A DNA stretch of 64,000 nucleotides from Dictyophora rubrovolvata (lineage: Eukaryota; Basidiomycota; Agaricomycetes; Phallales; Phallaceae): contig CP114121.1 of assembly GCA_029959195.1 (NCBI GenBank), positions 868,001 to 932,000 on the forward strand, read 5' to 3'. Below are positions 48,405 through 56,802 of the stretch, piece after piece (position 1 is the first letter of the stretch; each line of letters starts with the position of its first letter). The position numbers and the translations under genes were made by a program. The notes under the pieces are model-generated. The model worked only from the letters and a program-made list of their open reading frames with translations, searched no databases and was not told where the DNA came from.

Positions 48405-50041
48405 TTACCGATTTGGAAATGAAACAACTGATTTGGAAGCAAAGTCATCCAGCCAGGCCAACGCTTGAGACATTGTCGGTCGGTTCTCAGGTTCTGGATC
48501 CATTAAACGTGCTGCAATAGCCAATAGGACATTTTGTTCATGACACGGCCCGGCTATCTCGCATAACTCTTTAACCACAACCCCGCAGCTATACAGGTCC
48601 GCCCGAATAGGATCATAAGCCCGTTGTCCTACCTCAGGTGCTGTATAACCTTTGCTCCCGACGAGGCCTTCTATCTTATCGTGTCTACGCTCAAGATAAA
48701 CCGACACGTCAAAGTCAATGATGGTCAGCCTCCCGGCAGCTTCCGACATGAGAATGTTATGAGGCTTCAAGTCCAAGTGCGCCACGTTGTGATTATGCAA
48801 AAAATCAACACCTTCAAATAACTGGCGTGCAATGTTCAAGAGATGCTTTGGCAGATCGCGTAGGTTATTAACCCACGTTCCACTGCACGGTAAAAATACT
48901 ACTGTACCACCGTCAACCGAACAAGAGCGGATAGGACGCACTACACGATTGTGTGGTGAATCGACTTTAGCGAAATGATTGAGAAATTCCAATTCGTTGG
49001 ATCCGTCTTTGACAAATTTGAGATATTCAGCGGGCAGACGGGTGGTCTTATTAAAGACTAGGGCGATATGTGGATGCTGCGTTCAGGCGAGTCAGAGGAT
49101 TATTACCCTTGTTATGAGAAAGAAAATACATACAGAGTCGTCTTGGAAAAGTGAACTGATATACAAGTCATGTTGATCGAGAACTCTTGTGACAGGCGAT
49201 GAGCTGAAACGAAGAGAACTTCCTTCCCTCGTTTCTGGATTTTCGCTTTCGGGATGACGACTCCCAGGTTCATTAGCTCGACGCCTAGTAGTAAAAGACT
49301 GCATTGACGTGGCAGCCTGTTTTAACACTCCTAGCTTTCCCGCTTTTTGATTATCGAAATTGTTTGCAAGCACCTTCAGCTTTGCAGATAAATTAAGCAT
49401 TTCGAGGAAGAATGTAGCAGCCTCCTTATGTTTGCGAAGGTCGAAAACATCCAACACGATATGAACCTGTGAAATCTAAAACCCATGCTCGCTGCACGCA
49501 AAATTAACAATGATAATACCTTAGACTTTGGCTTATCATCTTCCGCTTTCACGATATAGCGACGGACATTCAGATCGGCACTCAAATATATCGCGACAAC
49601 GAAGAACTCTTTTTTGGATTGTGGTTTACTCAACCATCTTCCAAGTCGAGCTAGAACAACGGCTTGTAATAACATCCGTTGTTCATCTGATTCGTTCTTT
49701 TGGGAGACAACCTCCGAAATGACTAATGGTATTTGCCAGTGAACCGATTTAACACTCCAATCATTTCGAGGAGTATACCTGTAAACATTAATGTCCCCAG
49801 GGAAGTTAACAAACAAAGGAAATTCCCAGCTTTCATTCCTAATAATAAATAAGCTTAACACACTGAAACCAAATGAAAAACACATACTCTTGATAATGCA
49901 ATTCGGATTCTCTAAGTGGGTAGAATAATGAAGGGTGGATAAAAAATGTGCAAAAAGTGCTTGATTTGAATATTGAGGCGGAAGAAACGGCGGCAGGGAC
50001 AGCGTCAGGCATATAGCAATGGAAAATGTTGGACAGGGAGA
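48405..50041 (-). CDS. Fungal protein kinase, C-terminal part (gene interrupted by a Tc1 element)
   Basis: This part carries the kinase domain. Seen in order: the region after the transposon (ISLSNIFHCYMPDAVPAAVS), NESWEFPLFVNFPGDINVYRY, LARLGRWLSKPQSKKEFF, DVFDLRKHKEAATFFLEML, then PAEYLKFVKDGSNELEFLNHF (probable ATP-binding lysine and C-helix glutamate), HPHIALVFN, the catalytic loop HLDLKPHN, DFD where DFG is usual, GSKGYTAPEV, RADLYSCGVVVKELCEI and RPTMSQALAWLDDF. It resembles the large lineage-specific kinase families of Agaricomycetes. The catalytic Asp of HxDLKPxN is present, so it may be active despite DFD. It has no start of its own: the coding exon is cut at 50041 by the transposon, and the 5' half lies at 51637-52397. 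A truncated product or a read from inside the element is possible. Confidence 0.85.
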
Positions 50042-50043
50042 TA

Positions 50044-51634
50044 CAGTCACGCACAAAACCGTACGCGCATCTGTCACTTTGGGAATGTACCTTAAATAAA
50101 AATCTTAATAAAATCCTTAAAATCACCAAATTATTTGAGAACATACCTGGATATGGTGAGAACATAACTTGTTAAGATGACTTGTGCTCATCGTTTCTCG
50201 CTCGCTCGCCTTTTATAAATTATTAGGCGGAGATCACGTGTACAGTTTTGTGCGTTTTGAGTTTTGGAAAGTAAACTAAGGTTTTGCGTTGCTCGTTTTC
50301 TATTGGCTTGGGGTCACATGACTGTATGCAGATAGGTAATATAATATCGAAGACTTTTGAGATGGAAAGGCCAGGAAAATTGAGCATGATTCGACTTCCT
50401 CAGGAAAGAGTAGACAGCGTGCTCAGTCTCCTCGATTCGAAGGCATTGGTCAGGGAAATAGCCAAAAGAGCTGGTGTTGGTCATGGGGTTATCACTAAAA
50501 TTAGAAAAGAATATCGAAACGAGCTTGCCCGAGCTACCGGTGGTCGTCCTCGGTCACTTTCTCCTACTGACATCCGGCAGGCTGTCCGTTGTCTTACTTC
50601 TGGAAAAGCAACCACAGCAGTAGATGCCCAGAAAATACTTCAAAATGCGAGTGATATATCGTTTCATGCTATCACAATGCGACGCGGCCTCAAAAATTTT
50701 GGTCTTAAGGCAACGACAAAGGTGAAAAAGCCCCTCCTCTCATCCCGGCATAAGAAGGAGAGGCTCGATTGGGCAATTGCACATGAAAATTGGACGATTG
50801 AGGACTGGAAATGGGTTGTCTGGTCAGATGAAACAAAAATAAATCGTCTCGGATGTGATGGACGAAAGTGGGTTTGGAAATGGCCAGGGGAACCCTTAAA
50901 TGATCGACTGGTGGATAAGACTGTGAAACATGGTGGTGGATGTATCATGATCTGGGGATGTTTCTCTTGGGAGGGGACAGGCTGGGCTGCCAAGATTGAT
51001 GGGAAAATGGATGCTGATTTATATTGTCAAATATTGGAGAAAGAGTTGCAGGGATCTCTGGAGTATTTTGGGAAGGAAGTGGATGACTTCATCTTCCAGC
51101 AGGACAATGACCCAAAACACACTTCAAAAAAAGTGAAAGCTTGGTTTAATGATCATGAAATCGATGTCATGGTATGGCCTCCACAGTCTCCCAACCTAAA
51201 TCCAATAGAGCACCTTTGGGGGGTTGTGAAGCGGCAGCTTGCTGGGTATGAGACAGACCCTACCAGCATACATGAACTCTGGGAAAGAGCCAAAGATGTT
51301 TGGTTGAACATGGATGATAGGATTTGTCAGGATCTCATTGAAAGTATGCCAAGGAGGGTAGCAGCAGTGAAAAAAGCTAAGGGAGGGCATATGAAATATT
51401 AGATTTCTATATTTTTGATGACACGAACAAAACTGTACACATGTATATGTCACACAAAGTAGCCTATATTGTATCAACAGACGATAATTACCAAAAGTAC
51501 TTATAATAAACTTTGTAATTATTATATTCATGCATTCGCACAATTTTTTTCGTGATTTAAAAGAATTTATTGAGCACACTGTGTTCATTATATACCAAAA
51601 GCGACGCGCGCGCGTACAGTTTTGTGCGTGACTG
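50044..51634 (+). mobile_element. Tc1/mariner (DD34E) DNA transposon, apparently complete, 1,591 bp
   Basis: Terminal inverted repeats start CAGTCACGCACAAAAC at 50044 and, on the other strand, at 51634; the 22-base tips agree except at one position. TA duplications lie at 50042-50043 and 51635-51636, the Tc1/mariner target. A second, inverted copy of the tip motif lies inside each end (50241-50254 and 51424-51437), each exactly 191 bp inward from its outer copy (50050 and 51615). An uninterrupted transposase frame fills the middle, so the element looks whole and young. It lies inside a coding exon of the kinase gene, in opposite orientation to it. Confidence 0.93.
50362..51402 (+). CDS. Tc1/mariner DD34E transposase (HTH + DDE_3)
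   Basis: Cuts the transposon out and pastes it at TA sites. From ATG at 50362 (MERPGKLSMIRLPQERV) 346 residues, the usual Tc1 length; an in-frame ATG at 50326 would add 12. N-terminal paired-like helix-turn-helix region with LDSKALVREIAKRAGVGHGV (residues about 26-45), then GRPRSLSP, a hinge typical of the family. Catalytic residues: D in VWSDETKIN, D in FQQDNDPKHTS, and E in SPNLNPIEHLW with exactly 34 residues between the second D and E, i.e. DD34E. No internal stop or frame break and no intron; all catalytic residues are present, so it may be active. Opposite strand to the host kinase gene. Confidence 0.95.
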   Translation: MERPGKLSMIRLPQERVDSVLSLLDSKALVREIAKRAGVGHGVITKIRKEYRNELARATGGRPRSLSPTDIRQAVRCLTSGKATTAVDAQKILQNASDISFHAITMRRGLKNFGLKATTKVKKPLLSSRHKKERLDWAIAHENWTIEDWKWVVWSDETKINRLGCDGRKWVWKWPGEPLNDRLVDKTVKHGGGCIMIWGCFSWEGTGWAAKIDGKMDADLYCQILEKELQGSLEYFGKEVDDFIFQQDNDPKHTSKKVKAWFNDHEIDVMVWPPQSPNLNPIEHLWGVVKRQLAGYETDPTSIHELWERAKDVWLNMDDRICQDLIESMPRRVAAVKKAKGGHMKY

Positions 51635-51636
51635 TA

Positions 51637-52397
51637 TATTCCCTTGCATTTGATACAGTTTGCCTATTGTTTGAGTCGAAAACCCAAGTAAATTGTTCAT
51701 TGTAACGCGCAGAAGCTAAAGCACGATCCCGTTTCATATTGCCTGACTCACGCTAAGAATACGAGAGGCGTTTCAGAACAGACATGCAACATTAATCATG
51801 GAAAAAAAAGGAATTTACTTCATTAAAGGTTCGTTTGCGATGAAGCTCATTCCTGAGATTAACAATGTCTTGCGGTATCTCGTCAGGGGAGATGAGGTGA
51901 CCATCATTTTCTGACACATCTTGAGCAGTCTGCCTATCTTTTGCTAAAGTAACGGAAAGCCTTGGAAGGAGTTCAGGGTAGTCTCTCTGGATGCGTTCAA
52001 AGGCGGGGGTGTCAGCCTTGGGTTTGAGAAATTCTACAACAATTAACTTGTGAAACAGTAAACAGCAATAAAACCACTTACTTAAATTACGAATGTCTGT
52101 AAACTTCTTCTTGAGCATACAATCCTTTAGAAGGTCAGCCAGCTCCGGATTGCTTTTGACAATTTCTTGATTTTTGATTTGATCAGTATACTCTTGGTTT
52201 ACATGATTACCAGACCAATAAACGATGGTAGCAAGAATGCTAGCCAAGGGTTTCACGGCCTCGTCCCTATTCAACAACACAATAGATTCTGAAATTATGG
52301 CAATAACTTCCATAATTTCAGAATCTATTTTGTCTTCCACTTCTGGGTCAAATGTTCTCCCATACGTCTCTAGAAATGAGCTTTGTTTCGGAGGCAT
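51637..52397 (-). CDS. Fungal protein kinase, N-terminal part (gene interrupted by a Tc1 element)
   Basis: 5' half of the kinase gene. ATG at 52395-52397 (MPPKQSSFLETYGRTF). The first exon runs to FTDIRN; after an intron of about 48 bp the second reads FLKPKADTPAFERIQRDYPELLPRL, then DEIPQDIVNLRNELHRKRTFNE. After a 66-bp intron a third exon reads NMKRDRALASARYNEQF and VFDSNNRQTVSNAREY, and is cut at the TA where the transposon sits. Removing one TA and the element leaves GGGAATATATCTCCC, with the frame running on into the kinase half without a stop. The first exon contains a perfect 20-bp palindrome (52281-52329). Confidence 0.75.
52281..52329. repeat. Perfect palindrome inside a coding exon
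   Basis: AATAGATTCTGAAATTATGG at 52281-52300, a 9-base loop, and its exact reverse complement at 52310-52329. It lies wholly in the kinase first exon, so the minus-strand reading is also nearly palindromic in protein (DSEIMEVIAIISESI). It would make a strong hairpin in mRNA. It may be a foldback footprint that stayed in frame, or an inverted local duplication. Confidence 0.9.
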
Positions 52398-53570
52398 GGT
52401 GGCGTTAGGGCTGAAAGAAACAGTGTAGTCTGGACCCGACAGCCAGTTAACTCAGATGCGTGTGACATGCATGTGACATTTTACACGGGGACAACCAGCT
52501 TGGTCAGCGGCAGTCGGATCACGGTGAATGTCGCTGCCGGGCTCAGCCGATTCACAGTATGTGTGAGAACGTCTGCTGATGTAATAGCTGGAGGCGTTAA
52601 TTGGTCAAATAATACTCAAATTAGGAAGGAATACGAAGGTAGATGAGAAAACGAAGAAACCTACGTACTATAGTAGTGAGCTTTCAATTTGTAACCTAAG
52701 TAAAATTGACTTTGAAAAGAAATCGAACAGCAAGTTCTCGGACATAATCCCCCGAACCCCGCGGCCCTCACATTACCTCCCTTTTCAAGTTTATAGACGA
52801 GCAACGCGAGTATTCAGGGTCAAGACGTGGTGGAGGATGGGGCGAGACGTGACAGGAACGTAATGTCGTTTGGGTAGGAGGTTCGCAAGGTGCCAGAAGC
52901 GAGGGTTGAGCGGGTGATGGAGAGCGAGGACGAATGTCGAGGATAGTAGAAGAATGAGAATCGTTATAAAAAGAAGAAAGGGGATTAAAATCAGAAGGAG
53001 AGATAACGTTTTGTAAATTAGTTGGAGAAGGAATTAATGAATTAGAATTAAAATCTGAAGGAATAGTGGGAGGAACAGTATTTTCCGAGTTAGAAAACGA
53101 GCGATCTTGAGTGTAGTCAAAGCGACTAGGACGAGTCACAATAAATAGGGTAATATAGAATATATTACTGTCCAATGGATATCTAAGAATTTAAGGCGAA
53201 GCCTTGAACGTCAGTATCTACTAAAGGAAACAGAAAATAAAAGAAACGCGCACCTAAGAGTTCAAGGCGAATCTAGGTGAAACAACGGGTAGTGAGTATG
53301 AATCGTGTCCATAGGTATATGCAGAAGCACATGTACACATGATGTGCATGCAGGTAGTCTTTCTAATTGACATCGATAACACAACCTATGATTAGAGAAT
53401 TATAGAAAGCCGATAAATATACTGCGCATAATCTCGAACCCATGTGAAAAACTCTTCTCGGAGGTGATCGATTTTATCGTTCGTTCGTGAGAACTGTAGA
53501 TATTGTTGAACAAGAGATATTGCATGTTCGTAAAACTCATCAGAAAGTCGGTCTTCCAATAAGTATAGCA
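52398..53570. other. Stretch without a certain gene, upstream of the kinase
   Basis: The first ~200 bp are the kinase promoter side. 52768-53175 is an open minus-strand frame rich in Ser, Pro and Asn, preceded by a possible acceptor site (TTCTTAG at about 53185) but lacking an ATG. It could be a last exon of an unknown or decayed gene. Between 53180 and 53290 there are two copies of an AAGGCGAA-containing motif. 53392-53574 (-) is a 60-codon frame that may belong to the kinase relic next to it. Confidence 0.4.
52768..53175 (-). other. Ser/Pro/Asn-rich open frame, possible exon of an unknown gene
   Basis: About 130 codons without ATG, with SNSENTVPPTIPSDFNSN, then PSLLAPCEPPTQTTLRSC, ending SSINLKREVM and a stop. 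Composition is that of a disordered tail. Upstream small exons could not be found. Not recognised; may be the remnant of a gene. Confidence 0.3.
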
Positions 53571-54010
53571 TCAAATATTACTGAAACACGAAGGACAAAG
53601 ACTCTGCAATGAATGACCCTTGATTTGAAGGCAATGTCCGACGAGGTACGACAAAAAAAAAGATCGGATATTCTTGTGGTTTTCTTTTTCGCGATGACAA
53701 CTCCGAGGTTCATTAGTTCGATGTTTAGTAGTGACAGACTGTATTGATGTGGCAGTCTGTTTTAAATTCCCTTGTTTAGTGGCCTCCTTAGGTTTGCGAG
53801 TGTCGAAAATATCCAACAGAGAACAGCAATATCTTGCAATATCTCATCAAGGGAGATAAGGTGACCATCGTTTGCGAGGTCTTGAGCAGTCCACCTATCT
53901 CCTGCCAAAGTAATAGAAAGTCTTGGAAGGAGCTCAGAGTAGTCTCTCTACTAGTAGATGCTTTCAGAGGCGGGGGAGCAAGTCTTGAGTCTAAGACAAC
54001 CAAGTGCTTT
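53571..54010 (-). pseudogene. Decayed, internally shortened copy of the kinase gene
   Basis: Two blocks related to the kinase at 48405-52397 lie side by side. 53830-54000 resembles about 51866-52040 at the DNA level (shared TGACCATC, CTTGAGCAGTC, AGTCTTGGAAGGAG). 53690-53816 corresponds to the part reading DVFDLRKHKEAA, GVLKQAATSMQSFTTRRRANEP (here DIFDTRKPKEA, LKQTATSIQSVTTKHRTNEP). Everything between these blocks in the intact gene is missing, and the kinase domain itself is absent. Broken in several places, not functional. It is not interrupted by the Tc1 element. Confidence 0.75.
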
Positions 54011-54229
54011 TTTTATACTACACCTCAACATCTGGTTATCATAAATCAAACCATTTTCTTGAAGAGATCAGATTTATACGGATAAAGTGGGATACTTTTT
54101 TTGGCTATCTGACACACCTTTTGACATCGGATCGAAGGCACCTAGGTGAAGCTGGAAATCCACAAATTTGTAAGGAAGGTATTTCTTAACCTAATACCCA
54201 TGCTTATATCGACATACAATCCTATGACC

Positions 54230-55008
54230 AAAGTGCAGTTGCACAGTTTCGGGCATCGTCAGGTATTTTAACTGTAATGGTAACATACTGCCTGACAGTG
54301 GTATGTCGAGCAGAGCGATTTCGGAATCGCTCGTGAGGTCGGTGCTAGTAGTCTAATCTTGCACCGCGCGAATTACGAAGCACTCATTAGCACTACCGGG
54401 TGGGTATGTCATTCCTTTATTTTAGTAATAAATCAAACCATATATCTGATTCCAACCTGTCCGACTTCTCTTTATCGGCTTCAATTCGTCCGCTGTCAAT
54501 TTAACAACTCCAAACTGCAACTCTGGCGGTGCATACATATATCTAATTATTTATGTGAGTTCATTTCATGGGGTCGCTCGATGAAAAAATAATAATATAT
54601 CTAGCATCGCTGCTGCATCTTCCCACCCCCTATTAACCCCACTCCCTATTAATCAAGCAATCGCAGATACTGCGAATATATGCCCCATCATGGATCTGAA
54701 TCACGACTGATTCCTGAACACGGTATATCTCAAAACCGTCGCTCCTGAGAAGACAATCCGGAAACCTTGCGACTTATACGGGATTTGACTCTTTGGGCGA
54801 TTTCAACGATATGGAAAAGATTGATTTTTATAATGGGTGGCTCAGATGGCCCTGCTGAGAAGGTGGTAAGTGAAAAGCTTAGATGATCCGGTGGTGTTTA
54901 TTTTTTGATTTATTTAGGGAGCTGGGAGCATATAAAGCTGGAACTAATATTTATGATGACTTGTATTTGTCGGATCATCGTCCGGTGGTTGCAGACTTAT
55001 CTATTTAG
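54230..55008 (+). pseudogene. Decayed relative of the EEP-fold (DNase I-like) gene
   Basis: On the opposite strand to its relative at 37735-39423. Recognisable blocks in order: AREVGASSLILHRANYEAL (about 54330-54390; the intact gene has GREVGASLILHRANYEAM), then KTVAPE and TGFDSLGDFNDMEK (about 54735-54820; intact KTVTPG, TGFDQFGDTQDMK), and at the end DLYLSDHRPVVADLSI and a stop at 55006-55008 (intact GLYLSDHRPVFARLTI). The first half, including the signal peptide, is missing or beyond recognition. Broken, with several breaks. The last blocks are well preserved, so the loss may be fairly recent. Confidence 0.8.
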
Positions 55009-55270
55009 ACTTTTCACCTTTCGAGTCTGTTGTGGACAATAGCAGCTGTATTTTTTGATTTTTGGTTTCTTTTTGTATTCTTTATCTTTTTCACTGCATA
55101 TGCTGTATTGACGTCCGTCGTCCAATCCCTATTCAACTCCTCACATGACCAACCCGATGGTGTGTTCTCTCGGGCCGATCCCGTTGCACCTGTTCCGCCT
55201 TACTTAAAAAAGCACCGACATCGATAAAGTATCATCGGCGTGATTCCTGCGATTTCCCAACTCGAATACT

Positions 55271-56670
55271 ATGTCAAATTCAACTTACACTTACGAGACT
55301 CTGAAAGTTCAGAACTTGTTCAATGTCAGAGATTGGGTTGTTGTAGGTAAAGTAGCACTTGGACCTGGAAGGGCTCAATCACACGAGTTTGATGCTCGAT
55401 CTTTTTCATGAAACAGTTACAGGAGGTGGAACTGGGTTGGGATTAATAGCTGCCCAGACGTTTCTCGCAAACGGTGCATCGAGAGTGTGTGAGAGAAATG
55501 TTTTTTTGCAGCTTATCACTCGAATTTAACCGATGATTTCAGACATAACTGGACGACGTTCGGAAACGCTTGAAGCAGCCCGTGCGAATTACAATGGACC
55601 TGGAGAAATAGTTCCCTTTGTGGGAGATGTAACGAAGAAAGAAGATATCAAAGGTGCTCCATGCACTTTCCAGATCTGAATCACATCTCCTAACCCCCAT
55701 ATGTACAGCTCTAGCAGCATTCCTCAAACAAAAAGGAGACACACACGTTAATCTACTCATAAATAATGCGGCCGTAGGCGGTGTCAAGAACGAATTTTTC
55801 AAAATGACAACCGTAGAAGAAATATCCGAGTCTTTGTTCTCTACTACGTTCGAAGAGTGGAACACGACGTTGCATCTCAACGCCACTGCTATGTTTTTCA
55901 TGGCTGGTAAGCTGATCATTGGCAGTGCAACGCTGGTGCGATGTTGAAAATAATTTTTTCCCCTTACAATAACAGCTGCCTTTCTCCCTTTACTTGTCGC
56001 AGCACGCAACAATTTTTCAACCCCAGGTTGCATAATAAACGTCTCTTCAATGTCCGGCATAACCAAACAATCTCAAGTAAGCGACATCTCACCTCGTCTC
56101 ATCTCATACCATGCACCGACTTGAATAACTCATAATATATGCGCACCAGGGCGGTCAGTTCGCGTACAACTCTTCAAAGTAAAAAATCCTCGCCGGGCCC
56201 ATTTTTAATATTCACTGACATCATACTGATCAACACAATTTTCAAAAAAAAAACAGAGCAGCTACAATCTCGTTAACCCAACAACTAGCATACGAATTCC
56301 GAAAACCCGAATTAAACGTACGAGTTAACACTGTAGCTCCTGGATTTTTCCCTTCAGAGGTGCGTAGTCGTAGTCGTAGTTATCCAAACTTGATATCATT
56401 CGCCCTTCACAGATGACTCCCGCCATAATATTCTCTCCCGATCCCGAAATCGTAAGATCACAATGGGGTGTCCCACTCGGTAGAATCGGTCCGTGTTCTT
56501 TCTAATCTTTTTTTTCTTCTTCAAATTCAGGCTTTTTAAACCCGCCTCTCATTTTTACAACAGGAAATCCTAAAGAATACGCACAAGCGATTCTTGCGTT
56601 AGCGGCTGACACATACATAAACGGAAGTGTACTTCTTGTTGATGGAGGATGGTTGTTGGAGCAGTCTTGA
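55271..56670 (+). CDS. Short-chain dehydrogenase/reductase (classical SDR)
   Basis: NAD(P)(H)-dependent oxidoreductase of the Rossmann-fold SDR superfamily. Seen: MSNSTYTYETLKVQNLFNVRDW, then after an intron the cofactor motif VTGGGTGLGLIAAQTFLANG, YITGRRSETLEAARANY, the acidic loop GDVTKKEDI, NLLINNAAVGG (NNAG-type motif), the Ser region CIINVSSMSG, and the catalytic YxxxK motif in FAYNSSKAATISLTQQLAYE, followed by VRVNTVAPGFFPSEMT, GRIGNPKEYAQAILALA and the end YINGSVLLVDGGWLLEQS. About 300 residues over seven or so exons. The catalytic Ser, Tyr and Lys are present. It resembles fungal SDRs of the rhamnolipid-reductase/gluconate-dehydrogenase-like type; the substrate is not known. Confidence 0.93.
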
Positions 56671-56802
56671 GTTGAAGGTTTGACGCATCATGTATTAATG
56701 TATTCAAATATTCTTTCTATTGATGTATAATCGGCGTGGTTAAGTGGCTATATCCGCAAAAATGATTTTCAGCACGCAGTCCTAAATCAGGCATACACAT
56801 CA

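Noticed and set aside
50241-51437. Inner inverted repeats read as the ends of a shorter (about 1.2 kb) transposon flanked by TA.
   Set aside because: The outer tips at 50044 and 51634 have longer matching inverted repeats and their own TA duplications. The host frame is restored only when the outer boundaries are used.
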